From Bordetella genomosp. 1 (lineage in GTDB: Bacteria; Pseudomonadota; Gammaproteobacteria; Burkholderiales; Burkholderiaceae_B), in NCBI RefSeq assembly GCF_002261335.1, contig NZ_NEVL01000003.1, positions 1,674,001 to 1,738,000 of the forward strand: 64,000 nucleotides of DNA. Reading direction: 5' to 3'. A program made the position numbers and the translations under genes. The first letter of the stretch is position 1, and each line of letters starts with the position of its first letter. The notes beneath the pieces were generated by a model, which had not been told where the DNA came from, searched no databases, and was given only the letters and a program-made list of their open reading frames with translations. Shown piece by piece: positions 41,877 to 51,585 of the stretch.

Positions 41877-41954
41877 CCCCAACGGCCGGCAACGGCCGCC
41901 CCTCCCTGCAAATTTTGACTGCCGATCGGCACGCCGGTCGGTTAAATTAGGTCA

Positions 41955-43694
41955 GTGTCCCCACTTACGCGCTCCACTCCTGCCAGACTGACTGCCCTGG
42001 CTACCGCCAAGCTGCCCCGGCTGGTACTGATCAGTCTGTCGCTCGCCTATATCGTGGCGGGCCTGTTCATGCGCGACCCCTGGAAGACCGACGACGCGGT
42101 CGGGCTGGCCACGATGGTCACCGCGCTGCGCGAGGGCGGCCTGACCTGGCTGCTGCCGCAGGTGGGCCACCTGGCCCATGCCGAGGAGGGGCCGCTGATC
42201 ACCTGGGTCGGCGCGATCTCGATGTGGCTGTTCGGGCCCTGGCTCGGCGACATCACCGCCGGCCGCCTGCCCAATCTGCTGTGGTTCGGCATGACCGTGT
42301 TCTCGGTCTGGTACGGCACCTATCTGCTGGGCCGCCGCAACGAGGCGCAGCCGCTGGCGCTGCCCTTCGGCGGCGAACCCTCGGTGCGCGACTACGGCCG
42401 GATGCTGGCCGATGCCGCGCTGCTGCTGCTGCTCGCCACCGTCGGCATCCTGCAGCGCGTGCACGAGACCTCCGTGGTGCCGGCCATCCTGGCCTGGCAG
42501 GCGCTCACCTTCTACGCCATGGCGCGCACGCTGGACCGGCCCTTCCTCGGCGCGACCACGCTGGGCGTGGCCGTGGCCGGCGCGTTTCTCACGCGCGGCT
42601 GGATCGGCGCCGCGCCCATCATGATCGCCGCGGTGCTGGCCTTCTATCCGCGCAGCGTGCTGTGGAAGCAGGTGCGCTGGCTGCCCTGGGCCGCGCTGCT
42701 CGCGGCGGTGCTGATTCTGGCCTGGTGGCTGCCCGCGTCGGGCGCGCAAAGCACGGGCTACTGGGTGCGCAACTGGGAAACCTGGAACCTGCGTTCGTTC
42801 GACTGGCCCGAGCTCGGCACGACCGGCCGCGCGCTGCGCGACCTGCCGTGGTATCTGTGGCCGACCTGGCCGCTCGCCCTGGTGGCGATCTGGCGCTGGC
42901 GCGCCTGGCTGTTTGCCCCGCACATCTGGCTGCCGCTGATGCTGCTGCTGCCGTCGGCGGCGATCCTGCTGATCCTGGAAGAGCCGAACGACGCCGAATA
43001 CATTCTGCTGGTGGTGCCGAGCGCGGCGCTCGCCGCGTTCTCGCTGCCGACGCTGCGGCGCGGCGTGGTGAACACGCTGGACTGGTTCGCCGTGATGTGT
43101 TTTTCGCTCACCGTGGCCACGGCCTGGCTGGGCTGGGTGGCGCTGCACTTCGGCTGGCCGGCACAGATCTCGCGCAACATCGCGCGCCAGACCACCGGCT
43201 ACGAGGCGCAGATTTCGTGGCTGGCGTTCTTCCTGGCCCTGGTCGTGACCGGCGCGTGGATCGCCCTGGTCGCATGGCGGCTGCGCGTCAAGCCGCTCGC
43301 GCTCTGGCGCGGCACGGTGCTGTCGGCCGGCGGCCTGACCGCCACCTGGATCCTGCTGGTGCTGCTGTGGCAGCCCGCGGTCGACTACGCGCGCTCCTAC
43401 CGCACCGTGTCGGCCGAGCTCGCCGCCGCGCTGCGCGCCAATCTGCAGCCCGGCGAATGCGTGCGCGGGTTGAGCCTGGGCAGCGGCCAGCGCGCCTCGT
43501 TCCTGATCTTCGAGAATCTCAGCTTCACCTACGACTCGCGCTGCACGCTGGTGCTGCAACAGACCAACAACAGCAGCCTGCGCGATGGCACTGCCGCCTA
43601 TAGCGGCGAGGGTGCCACCGAGCTGTGGCGCGGCGGTCGCCGCGCCGATCGTCACGAAGTCTTCCGCCTGCTGCGCGTCAACGCCCCGCGATGA
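41955..43694 (+). CDS. GT-C family membrane glycosyltransferase (ArnT-like)
   Basis: This 579-residue inner-membrane protein has about twelve helices and a short periplasmic C-terminal domain. The first periplasmic loop carries RDPWKTDDAVGL and HLAHAEEGPL, resembling the acidic catalytic loop of ArnT/PMT-type enzymes that move a sugar from a polyprenyl carrier. It starts at a GTG. Its stop overlaps the ATG of the MATE gene (ATGA), so they are coupled. Donor and acceptor are unknown; lipid A or surface polymer is a guess. Confidence 0.75.
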   Translation: MSPLTRSTPARLTALATAKLPRLVLISLSLAYIVAGLFMRDPWKTDDAVGLATMVTALREGGLTWLLPQVGHLAHAEEGPLITWVGAISMWLFGPWLGDITAGRLPNLLWFGMTVFSVWYGTYLLGRRNEAQPLALPFGGEPSVRDYGRMLADAALLLLLATVGILQRVHETSVVPAILAWQALTFYAMARTLDRPFLGATTLGVAVAGAFLTRGWIGAAPIMIAAVLAFYPRSVLWKQVRWLPWAALLAAVLILAWWLPASGAQSTGYWVRNWETWNLRSFDWPELGTTGRALRDLPWYLWPTWPLALVAIWRWRAWLFAPHIWLPLMLLLPSAAILLILEEPNDAEYILLVVPSAALAAFSLPTLRRGVVNTLDWFAVMCFSLTVATAWLGWVALHFGWPAQISRNIARQTTGYEAQISWLAFFLALVVTGAWIALVAWRLRVKPLALWRGTVLSAGGLTATWILLVLLWQPAVDYARSYRTVSAELAAALRANLQPGECVRGLSLGSGQRASFLIFENLSFTYDSRCTLVLQQTNNSSLRDGTAAYSGEGATELWRGGRRADRHEVFRLLRVNAPR

Positions 43695-45109
43695 ACGCCA
43701 CGATTGCGCCTCCCATCGGCTTCGGCGCGATGATGCTGGGCATCGTGCGTCAGGCCTGGCCCGTGCTGGTGAGCCAGTGGGCCGGCATCGCGTTCGGCGT
43801 GCTCGACACGGCCATGACCGGCCACGCGCGGCCGCAGGACCTGGCCGCCATGTCGCTGTCGGCCTCGATCTACATCACCGTGTTCGTGGGCCTGATGGGC
43901 GTGATCCACGCCCTCATCCCGATCCTGGCCCAGCACTTCGGCGCGGGCCGCATCGACGAGGTGGGCCGCACCTGGGGCCAGGGCGTGTGGCTGGCGCTCG
44001 GCCTGTCGGTGGCGGGCGGCATCCTGATGCTGTTCCCCGACATGTGGCTGGCGTTTTCCGGCGACGTGGAGCCCGAGGTGCGCGACCGCATCACCTGGTA
44101 TCTGCGCGCCCTGATCCTGGCCCTGCCCTCCGCGCTGATCTTCCGCACCATCTATTGCCTGGGCACCGCGGTGTCGCGGCCCAAGGTGGTGATGTCGATC
44201 AACCTCGGCGCCATCGGCCTGAAGGCGCTGTTCAACTGGCTGCTGATCTACGGCAAGTTCGGCCTGCCGGCGCTGGGCGCCGCGGGCGCGGGCCTGGCGA
44301 CGGCGCTGGTGTCGTGGATCAGCCTGGCGGCCGGCATGTGGTTCGTGAGCCGCAATCCCTACTTCCGCCAGTTCAACCTGCGCATCACGCGGCCCGACTG
44401 GAAGGCGCTGCGCGAGCTGCTGCGCCTGGGCCTGCCGATGGGGGGTTCGTATCTGGTCGAGGTGTCGGCGTTCACGTTCATGGCGCTGCTGGTGGCGCGT
44501 GAAGGCACCTTCGTGTCGGGCGGGCACCAGATCATGTCGAACCTCGCCGCGCTGTGCTACATGATGCCGATGGCGCTGGGCGTGGCGACCGCCGCGATGG
44601 TGGCGCAGTCGATCGGCGCGGGCCGCCTCGAGCATGCGCATCGCTGCGGCCTCGCGGGCCTGGCGCTGGGTATACTGGGCGCCCTGCTGACGTCGGCGAT
44701 CCTGCTGGTGGGCCGTCCGGCCATCCTCGCGCTCTACACCGACGATGCCGCGGTGGCGGCGGTGGCGGCGTCGCTGCTCGCCATGATTCCGCTGTTCCAC
44801 ATCTGCGACTCCATGCAGTGCATCAACTCCTATCTGCTGCGGGCGTACAAGGTCGCGGTCATGCCGCTGATCCTGCAGACGGTGGCCCTCGCCGGCGTCG
44901 GGCTGGCGGGCGGCTGGTGGCTGGGCTTCGGCCCGGGCCGCGGCACGCTCGATGCCGTGCGCGCGTTCATCATTCCCGGTTCGCCCGAGGGCGCGGGCAC
45001 GATGTGGATGATGGCCATGGTCGGCCTGGGCCTGTCGGCCCTGCTGCTGCATGCCTGGTACTGGCGCATCGTGCGGCAGACGCGCCTGCGCGGCGCGGTC
45101 GCCGCCTGA
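43691..45109 (+). CDS. MATE-family efflux transporter
   Basis: This 472-residue inner-membrane protein has the twelve helices and two-fold repeat of MATE (NorM-type) exporters, which drive out drugs or metabolites with sodium or protons. The start MNATIAPPIGFGAMMLGIVRQ fits the family. It is translationally coupled to the upstream glycosyltransferase gene. Confidence 0.9.
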   Translation: MNATIAPPIGFGAMMLGIVRQAWPVLVSQWAGIAFGVLDTAMTGHARPQDLAAMSLSASIYITVFVGLMGVIHALIPILAQHFGAGRIDEVGRTWGQGVWLALGLSVAGGILMLFPDMWLAFSGDVEPEVRDRITWYLRALILALPSALIFRTIYCLGTAVSRPKVVMSINLGAIGLKALFNWLLIYGKFGLPALGAAGAGLATALVSWISLAAGMWFVSRNPYFRQFNLRITRPDWKALRELLRLGLPMGGSYLVEVSAFTFMALLVAREGTFVSGGHQIMSNLAALCYMMPMALGVATAAMVAQSIGAGRLEHAHRCGLAGLALGILGALLTSAILLVGRPAILALYTDDAAVAAVAASLLAMIPLFHICDSMQCINSYLLRAYKVAVMPLILQTVALAGVGLAGGWWLGFGPGRGTLDAVRAFIIPGSPEGAGTMWMMAMVGLGLSALLLHAWYWRIVRQTRLRGAVAA

Positions 45110-45141
45110 GGCCTGCGCGCTCGCGCACGTCTCAAGACACG

Positions 45142-45184
45142 AAGCCCCGGCCGCACGCGCAACAGGCGCGCCCGGCCGGGGCTT
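45142..45184. terminator. Bidirectional hairpin between the MATE gene and the small exported-protein gene
   Basis: A 12-bp stem AAGCCCCGGCCG/CGGCCGGGGCTT encloses a 19-base loop and sits between two convergent genes. The T runs are short, so it is a plausible rather than strong terminator. Confidence 0.6.
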
Positions 45185-45205
45185 CGGCATTTCAGGAACG
45201 CGCGC

Positions 45206-45424
45206 TTACTTGGCCTGGGTGCCTTCGGCGGTCTTGCCCGACTTGGCGTGCGCGTGGTGCGTGCCGGTCTTCTTGGCGTGATGCTTGGTGGCGTGGGTCT
45301 TGCTCTGCGCAGACGTGCCTTGCGCGGCATCGGCCGAGGCAGCGAACGCCGACGGCGCCGCGGCCAGGCCCAGGCACAGCGCCGAGGTCGACAGGAAAGC
45401 TGCAATGCGGGACTGAGTCGTCAT
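45206..45424 (-). CDS. Small exported His/Lys/Ala-rich protein
   Basis: This 72-residue protein has a clear Sec signal peptide (basic start, hydrophobic AFLSTSALCLGLAAAPSAFA, cleavage near residue 28). The mature part of about 44 residues is rich in histidine, lysine, alanine and threonine, with KHHAKK and HHAHAK. AAGGAG precedes the ATG. Similar composition occurs in acid-shock and metal-binding small periplasmic proteins, but no family is recognised with certainty. Confidence 0.75.
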   Translation of the reverse strand: MTTQSRIAAFLSTSALCLGLAAAPSAFAASADAAQGTSAQSKTHATKHHAKKTGTHHAHAKSGKTAEGTQAK

Positions 45425-45628
45425 CTGGTGTACTCCTTGCGGGCATGCGCCCGGTAGTCGGGCCAGCCGCGAACACGTCTGCACCCATACTGCGTTGGAG
45501 CGGTATCAAGGCGCCCGGGTTCTGCCCGGCAGGAGTTTTTTTCGCAAGTAACGACTCGTCATGCCGGCGACATCCGACTGACAGACTGCGTTCAACGGCC
45601 GTTCAGCAAGACCGGCGCGGCGCCGCGC

Positions 45629-46399
45629 TCAGCCCTCGAACACCAGCAGCGCCACCGTCGCCATCAGCATGGCGGCGAAATACAGGCGCAGGCGGCGTTC
45701 GGGCAGGCGATACGCCAGGCGCACGCCGACCGGCACGAAGAACAGGCTGCCGATGGCCAGGGGCAGGCCCACGCGCCAGTCGGCCTGGCCGGCCCAGGAA
45801 TAGGTGATGAGCGCGATGGTGGAGCCCGGGATCACCATCGTGAGCGCGAGCGCCTGCGCAGTGGTCTGCGGCAGGCGGAAGACGCTCGTCATGAGGGGCA
45901 CGGCCAGCACCGCGCCGCCCACGCCGAAAAAGCCCCCCAGCGTGCCGCACACCATGCCGAGCACGCTGGCGCGGCGCGGCGTGAAGGCCGGCGCGGCCGG
46001 CGCGGACTGCGGCGGCGCGGCCTTGCGGGCGCGCAGCGTCTGCCGCAGATAGTGCAGCGCGATGAAGAACAGGAACACGGCGAAGCTCAGCCGCAGCGTG
46101 CTCGAAGGAATGCCGAGCGCGAGGCGCGCGCCGATCCACGTGAACACCATGGCGCCCGCGGCGCCGGCGGCCGCGATGCGCATGTCGATGCGCGCCTGCT
46201 GGTGATACTTGCGCACCGCCATCATGATGGTGGGCAGCACCATGATGAGCGCGGTGCCCTGCGCCAGCTGCTGCGACATGCCCAACGTGAGCACCAGCGC
46301 CGGGATCGCGATCAGTCCGCCGCCGATGCCCAGCACGCCTCCCATGAATCCGATCATGGCGCCGCTCACCAGGCTCGCGGCCATCACCAACGCACTCAA
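45629..46399 (-). CDS. TSUP (TauE/SafE) family permease
   Basis: This 256-residue inner-membrane protein has about eight helices and the duplicated GGxxGIGGG motif: MGGVLGIGGGLIAIPAL in the first half and LGGFFGVGGAVLAVPL in the second. Family members move sulfite, sulfoacetate or other anions. It starts at a TTG, chosen because AGGAG lies 7 bases upstream. It lies downstream of radA on the same strand. Substrate is unknown. Confidence 0.87.
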   Translation of the reverse strand: MSALVMAASLVSGAMIGFMGGVLGIGGGLIAIPALVLTLGMSQQLAQGTALIMVLPTIMMAVRKYHQQARIDMRIAAAGAAGAMVFTWIGARLALGIPSSTLRLSFAVFLFFIALHYLRQTLRARKAAPPQSAPAAPAFTPRRASVLGMVCGTLGGFFGVGGAVLAVPLMTSVFRLPQTTAQALALTMVIPGSTIALITYSWAGQADWRVGLPLAIGSLFFVPVGVRLAYRLPERRLRLYFAAMLMATVALLVFEG

Positions 46400-46421
46400 C
46401 TGCCACTCCTAGACGCATGCA

Positions 46422-46443
46422 AAGCGGGCCGGCCGGCCCGCTT
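46422..46443 (-). terminator. Hairpin between radA and the TSUP gene
   Basis: A perfect 22-bp palindrome with arms AAGCGGGCCGG and CCGGCCCGCTT lies 24 bp after the radA stop. Only three T residues follow, so termination strength is uncertain. Confidence 0.45.
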
Positions 46444-46466
46444 GGAAAAAAGAAAGAAAGCGCCGC

Positions 46467-47831
46467 TCAGCGCAGCTTTTCGAGGGCGTCCTCGAGGCGG
46501 TCCACGGCCCAGATCTCGAGGCCCTCGATCGGCTGGCGCGGCGCGTTGGCCTTGGGAATCAGCGCCACGCTGAAACCCAGCTTGGCTGCCTCGCGCAGGC
46601 GCTCCTGGCCGCGCGGCGCGGGCCGGATCTCGCCGGCCAGGCCGATTTCGCCGAACGCGATCAGGCCCTTGGGCAGGGCCCGGTCGCGCAGCGACGACAT
46701 GATGGCGAGCAGCACCGGCAGGTCGGCCGCGGGCTCGGTGATGCGCACCCCGCCCACCGCATTGACGAAGACGTCCTGGTCGAAGGTGGACACGCCCGCA
46801 TGGCGATGCAGCACCGCCAGCAGCATGGCGAGCCGGTTGCTCTCCAGGCCCACGGTGAGGCGTTTGGGATTGGGCGAATGGGAGGCGTCGACCAGCGCCT
46901 GGATCTCGACCAGCAACGGCCGCGTGCCTTCCTGCGTGGCCATCACGCAGGAGCCCGCGACCTGGTTCTGGTGTTGCGACAGGAAGAGCGCCGAGGGGTT
47001 GGCCACGCCGCGCAGGCCGCGGTCGGTCATGGCGAACACGCCGAGTTCGTTGACCGCGCCGAAGCGGTTTTTGAAGGCGCGCACCAGCCGGAACGACGAG
47101 TGCGTGTCGCCTTCGAAATAGAGCACGGTGTCGACGATGTGTTCGAGCACGCGCGGGCCGGCCAGCGCGCCGTCTTTCGTGACGTGGCCGATCATGACCA
47201 CCGCGATGCCGGTCTGCTTGGCCAGCCGCGTGAGCTGGGCCGCGCACTCGCGCACCTGCGACACCGAGCCGGGCGCGGCGGTGAGCTCGCCGCTGTAGAG
47301 CGTCTGGATCGAGTCGATCACGGCCACGGCCGGCTTCTGCTCGGACACGGCGGCCTGGATCGCCTCCAGCCGGATCTCGGCCAGCAGATTGACCTGGCCG
47401 GTCTGCAGGCCCAGCCGGCGCGCGCGCAGCGCCACCTGCTCGGCCGATTCTTCGCCGGTGACGTACAGCACCGAGGTGGTGGCCGACAGCGAGGCCAGCG
47501 CCTGCAACAGCAACGTGGACTTGCCGATGCCGGGGTCGCCGCCGATCAGCACCACCGCGCCGGCCACCAGGCCGCCGCCCAGCACCCGGTCGAACTCTTC
47601 CAGGCCGGTGGGCTGGCGCGGCGTTTCGCGCGCCTCGATCTCGGCCAGGCTGCGCACCGGGCTCGAGCTGGCCAGCGGCGCATAGCGATGCGTCGCGGCC
47701 GCCTGGCTGGCGGGCGTTTCGACGGTTTCTTCGAGGGTGTTCCAGGCCGCGCAGTGCGGGCATTTGCCCTGCCACTTCGGGCTGGTGCCGCCGCATTCGG
47801 AGCAGACGTAGACGGTTCGGGTTTTGGCCAT
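46467..47831 (-). CDS. radA: DNA repair protein RadA (Sms)
   Basis: This 454-residue RecA-like ATPase helps process recombination branches. The zinc finger has C10, C13, C24 and C27. Walker A is GGDPGIGKSTLL, the RadA-specific KNRFG motif is present (FKNRFGAVNE), and a Lon-protease-like C-terminal domain ends the protein. It heads the radA-TSUP pair and is divergent from the vWA lipoprotein gene. Confidence 0.97.
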   Translation of the reverse strand: MAKTRTVYVCSECGGTSPKWQGKCPHCAAWNTLEETVETPASQAAATHRYAPLASSSPVRSLAEIEARETPRQPTGLEEFDRVLGGGLVAGAVVLIGGDPGIGKSTLLLQALASLSATTSVLYVTGEESAEQVALRARRLGLQTGQVNLLAEIRLEAIQAAVSEQKPAVAVIDSIQTLYSGELTAAPGSVSQVRECAAQLTRLAKQTGIAVVMIGHVTKDGALAGPRVLEHIVDTVLYFEGDTHSSFRLVRAFKNRFGAVNELGVFAMTDRGLRGVANPSALFLSQHQNQVAGSCVMATQEGTRPLLVEIQALVDASHSPNPKRLTVGLESNRLAMLLAVLHRHAGVSTFDQDVFVNAVGGVRITEPAADLPVLLAIMSSLRDRALPKGLIAFGEIGLAGEIRPAPRGQERLREAAKLGFSVALIPKANAPRQPIEGLEIWAVDRLEDALEKLR

Positions 47832-48003
47832 GGCGAGAGTTTACCGGGAACGCCCCGCGCGCCGGCGCCGCGCCGTGCTCTGCGCTGCACGCGAGGTCGC
47901 GCCCGGCGCGGAAACAATTGATTGCACTAAAGATGACGGGCTTTTAACCCCGTTTCCGCCCGCGTGGCGTTTCACCGCATACACCCTCCGAAAAGGACTT
48001 GCC

Positions 48004-49734
48004 ATGAACGCTACGACCCGCCGCGCCGCCCCCCGCTTCGCGCCGCGCCTGATCTGCACCCTGACCGCCGTGGCGTTGCTGGCGGCGTGCTCGCCCCCGC
48101 GCGATTCGGCGCCGCAGCAGGCGCTGGTGGAGCCCGCCGCCCCGCAGGGCGCGGTGCAGCCGCCCTCGCTCCCGCCGCCGCCCAATCCCGTCCTGACGCC
48201 GGCGCCGCTGGCCTATGAGGCGCAGGCCGACGCGGCGCGCACGACCAAGCGCATGATCATGCCGAGCCCGGCCAGCCAGCCCATGGCCGAACCGAACCGC
48301 GAGCGCTACAGCAAGTACGCCGAGAATCCGGTCAAGCGCACGGCGCAGGAGCCGCTCGCCACCTTCGGCGTGGACGTGGACACGGGCTCGTACACCAACG
48401 TGCGCCGCATGCTGTCGATGGGCAAGCTGCCGCCGGCCGACGCCGTGCGCGCCGAGGAATTCATCAACTACTTCAATTACGGCTACACGCCGCCCGCGGC
48501 GCGCGACACGCCGTTCTCCATCACCACCGAGCTCGCGCCCGCGCCGTGGAATCCCAAGCGCCAGTTGCTGCTGGTCGGGATCCAGGGCTGGAAGCCGGAC
48601 GTGTCGGCCATGCCGCCCGCGAACCTGGTGCTGCTGGTCGACACCTCGGGCTCGATGGCCTCGGCCGACAAGCTGCCGCTGGTGAAGGCCGGCATGCGCC
48701 AGCTGGTGGCGCAACTGCGGCCGCAGGATCGCGTGGCCATCGTGACCTACGCCGGCTCGGCCGGCGTGGCGCTCAAATCGACCGCGGGCGACAAGAAGGC
48801 CGAGATCCTGGCCGCCATCGACCAGCTGCGCGCGGCCGGCTCGACCAACGGCGACGCCGGCCTGGAGATGGCCTACAACGAAGCCGCACGCAGCCTGATC
48901 CCCAACGGCGTCAACCGCATCCTGCTGGCCAGCGACGGCGACTTCAACGTCGACACTACCGACATCGACAAGCTGAAGGAACGCATCGCGACGCAGCGCA
49001 AGCGCGGCATCGGCCTGACGACGCTGGGCGTGGGTAGCGGCAACTACAACGAGGCCCTGGCGCAGCAGCTGGCCAACGCCGGCAACGGCAGCTATCACTA
49101 CCTCGACAATCTGCAGGAGGCGCGCCGCGTGCTGGTGCACCAGATGGGCGCCACGCTCTACACGATCGCCAAGGATGCGAAGGTGCAGGTCGAGTTCAAT
49201 CCCGCGCTGGTGTCGGAGTACCGCTTGATCGGCTATGAGAAGCGCGCGCTGGCCAACGAGGATTTCAACAACGACCAGGTGGACTCGGGCGAGATCGGCG
49301 CGGGCGCCAGCGTGACGGCGCTGTTCGAGATCACGCCCACCGGGTCGGGCGCCGAACGCGTCGACCCGCTGCGCTACGGCCAGCCGGCCGCGGGCACGGC
49401 GCCGGCCAAGACGGACGAGCTGGCGCTGGTCAAGGTGCGCTACCAGGCGCCCGAGGGCGGCGCGAGCAAGCTGGTCGAGCGCCCGGTGCCGGCGCGCGCC
49501 AGCGAGGCGAGCTCCGACCGCATGGCCCAGGCCGCGGCCGCCGGCGCGTTCGCCCAATGGCTGCGCGGCGGCAAGTATCTGGATGGCTACCAGCCGGCCG
49601 ACATGTCGGCGCTGATCCGCAAGCACCAGCCGGGCAGCGAGATGACGGCACTGGCCGAGCTGATCGACACGGCCGCCAGCCTCGGCACGCCCGCCCAGGC
49701 GCAGGCCAGCGTGCCCACCACCAACCCGCAGTGA
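48004..49734 (+). CDS. YfbK-type von Willebrand factor A lipoprotein
   Basis: This 576-residue lipoprotein has a signal peptide ending in the lipobox LLAAC (C29), then a Pro/Ala-rich spacer. An N-terminal domain (ATFGVDVDTGSYTNVRR) precedes a von Willebrand A domain with the metal-site motif DTSGS (D213, S215, S217). A C-terminal DUF3520-like region follows, as in YfbK. A role in envelope protein-protein contact is inferred. It is followed on the same strand by an ECF sigma gene and an anti-sigma gene, suggesting a regulated module. Confidence 0.88.
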   Translation: MNATTRRAAPRFAPRLICTLTAVALLAACSPPRDSAPQQALVEPAAPQGAVQPPSLPPPPNPVLTPAPLAYEAQADAARTTKRMIMPSPASQPMAEPNRERYSKYAENPVKRTAQEPLATFGVDVDTGSYTNVRRMLSMGKLPPADAVRAEEFINYFNYGYTPPAARDTPFSITTELAPAPWNPKRQLLLVGIQGWKPDVSAMPPANLVLLVDTSGSMASADKLPLVKAGMRQLVAQLRPQDRVAIVTYAGSAGVALKSTAGDKKAEILAAIDQLRAAGSTNGDAGLEMAYNEAARSLIPNGVNRILLASDGDFNVDTTDIDKLKERIATQRKRGIGLTTLGVGSGNYNEALAQQLANAGNGSYHYLDNLQEARRVLVHQMGATLYTIAKDAKVQVEFNPALVSEYRLIGYEKRALANEDFNNDQVDSGEIGAGASVTALFEITPTGSGAERVDPLRYGQPAAGTAPAKTDELALVKVRYQAPEGGASKLVERPVPARASEASSDRMAQAAAAGAFAQWLRGGKYLDGYQPADMSALIRKHQPGSEMTALAELIDTAASLGTPAQAQASVPTTNPQ

Positions 49735-49849
49735 GCCGGATCGCCCCGACATGAGCCTGCTCGGCATCACGGCGCCCCTGGTCACTCCCGCCGCGCGGCC
49801 GCGCGCGGCGGGATGCGCGACGGGCGCAGGGGCGATACACTGCGGCGCC

Positions 49850-50413
49850 ATGGACTATGCACGCGCGGACGACGAAGCGTTGATGAAGGCCTACGGCACC
49901 GACGGCGACATGGCGGCCTTCGACGCCCTGTACGCGCGCCATCGCAACGGTCTGTACCGCTATCTGGCACGCAGCGCGGGCAGCCGCGAACAGGCCGACG
50001 ACCTGTTCCAGGAAACCTGGAGCCGGGTCGTGGATGCCCGGGCCCGCTACCGGCCCAGCGAGCATGCGCGATTTTCCACCTGGCTTTTGCAGATCGCGCA
50101 TAATCTATTGATCGACAGTTATCGCCGCCACGCCCGCACGGGCACGACGGTGAGCGACGACGACACGCTGCACCAACTCAGGGCATCCGAGCACGAGCAG
50201 CCCGACCAGCAGTTGTCGCAGTTTCAATTGCGCCGCCGCCTGCAGCTCGCCATCGAGGCGTTGCCGCCCGATCAACGTCTTACCCTGCTATTGAAACTGG
50301 AGCATGATTCGAGTGTGGACGAGATCGCCGTCATCACCGGCGCGCCGCGCGAAACCGTCAGGTCGCGGCTGCGTTACGCCACACGGCGAATCCGCGAGGA
50401 GCTAGGCGCATGA
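49850..50413 (+). CDS. ECF-type RNA polymerase sigma factor
   Basis: This 187-residue sigma-70-family protein has region 2 (LYARHRNGLYRYL through STWLLQIAHNLLID) and region 4 with helix-turn-helix (EIAVITGAPRETVRSRLRYA). Region 3 is missing, as in extracytoplasmic-function sigma factors. Its stop overlaps the next gene (ATGA), the classical sigma/anti-sigma coupling. It probably transcribes its own cluster. Which signal it answers is unknown. Confidence 0.93.
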   Translation: MDYARADDEALMKAYGTDGDMAAFDALYARHRNGLYRYLARSAGSREQADDLFQETWSRVVDARARYRPSEHARFSTWLLQIAHNLLIDSYRRHARTGTTVSDDDTLHQLRASEHEQPDQQLSQFQLRRRLQLAIEALPPDQRLTLLLKLEHDSSVDEIAVITGAPRETVRSRLRYATRRIREELGA

Positions 50414-51579
50414 GCCCCCATATGTCGCCCGACGACGACACCGAAGACCGCGACCTGCGTGGCCTGTACCGCCACCTGCCGGCGGTCGAGCCGTCGAGCC
50501 AGCTCGATGCCGCCATCCGCGGCCGGGCCGCCAGCGCGGCGGCCTCCGACCGGCGCGCGCGCCGCCCGCATGGCACCTGGCATCCCGGCTGGGGCGTGGC
50601 CGCCTCGGTCGTGGCCGTATGCGCGCTGCTGTTCCTGACCGATTACAGCAATCTCGACAATCCGCCGACGCTCGACAGCGAGTCCGACGAGACCGCCGCG
50701 GTCGACGAAGAGGCGCCGCAACCCGATTTCGACCCGCGGCTGGCCGCCCCGCCGCCGCTGGGCACCTATCCGGCCGCACCGGCGCCGGCCCTGCCCCCGT
50801 CGCTGGCCGCCGTGCCGGCCCCGGCCCCGGCGCAGAGCGCGCCGCCCGCGGCCGAGCCTGCGCCCGCCGAACGCGATCGGCCCGCCGCCCGCATGGCGCC
50901 CAAGCGTGCCGCCGCCCCGGCCGCCGACAGCAGCGCGTCGCAGGCGCAGACGGCCGAGGCTGATTCGGCGGTCGTTCCCGACCGGCAGCGCCGGGCCGAG
51001 GTGATGCAGGCCGTGCCGGCCGCCGCGCCGCCGCCCCCGCCCGCCGCCGCGCAGAAACCGCTCGACGCCGCCGCGCAGGGCGCCCTCGCCGGCCAGGCCG
51101 GCGCCAGCGCATCGGTGGGCGTCGACGCGAGTGCGAAGCAGGCCGCCAGCAACGCGCTGTCGGGTCCGGCGGAGCGTCGCATCCAGGCGGAAGCCTCCGA
51201 CCCGGCGGCGCCACCGGCCCCCGGCCAGGCGCCGGACCAGGCCGCGGCGCCGGCGCAATCCGCCGCGCCGCAGCCCGAGCCGGCGCCCGTGGAGCGGGCC
51301 GCCGCCGAGGGCGCGCTGCCGCAGGCCGGCGCGTTCCCGCACCACTCCGTGCGCCCGCCCGCCGGCCCCGACGCCACCTCGCGCATCGAGTACATCCGCG
51401 CGCTGCTGCGCAATGGCCAGCGTGAGGCCGCGCTGGCCGAGCTGCATTCGCTCTACGACGACGATCCGCAGATGGAGCTGCCGCCCGACCTGGCCGCCTG
51501 GCTGCCGGCGGCGCAGGCCGTTCCCGCGGCGCCGTCGCCGCTCAAACCCGCCAACCCGGCCCCCGCGGCCGCGCCCTGA
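50410..51579 (+). CDS. Probable membrane anti-sigma factor with Pro/Ala-rich periplasmic region
   Basis: This 389-residue protein has a cytosolic N-terminus with LRGLYRHLPAVEPSSQLDAAI, a pattern seen in proteins encoded next to ECF sigma factors. One membrane helix spans residues 61-77. About 260 residues of Ala/Pro-rich low complexity and a short helical C-terminal domain (ATSRIEYIRALLRNGQREAAL) follow. It lacks the HxxxCxxC zinc motif of ZAS anti-sigma factors. Overlap with the sigma gene and membrane topology support the call; binding is inferred. Confidence 0.7.
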   Translation: MSPHMSPDDDTEDRDLRGLYRHLPAVEPSSQLDAAIRGRAASAAASDRRARRPHGTWHPGWGVAASVVAVCALLFLTDYSNLDNPPTLDSESDETAAVDEEAPQPDFDPRLAAPPPLGTYPAAPAPALPPSLAAVPAPAPAQSAPPAAEPAPAERDRPAARMAPKRAAAPAADSSASQAQTAEADSAVVPDRQRRAEVMQAVPAAAPPPPPAAAQKPLDAAAQGALAGQAGASASVGVDASAKQAASNALSGPAERRIQAEASDPAAPPAPGQAPDQAAAPAQSAAPQPEPAPVERAAAEGALPQAGAFPHHSVRPPAGPDATSRIEYIRALLRNGQREAALAELHSLYDDDPQMELPPDLAAWLPAAQAVPAAPSPLKPANPAPAAAP

Positions 51580-51585
51580 CCCGAC

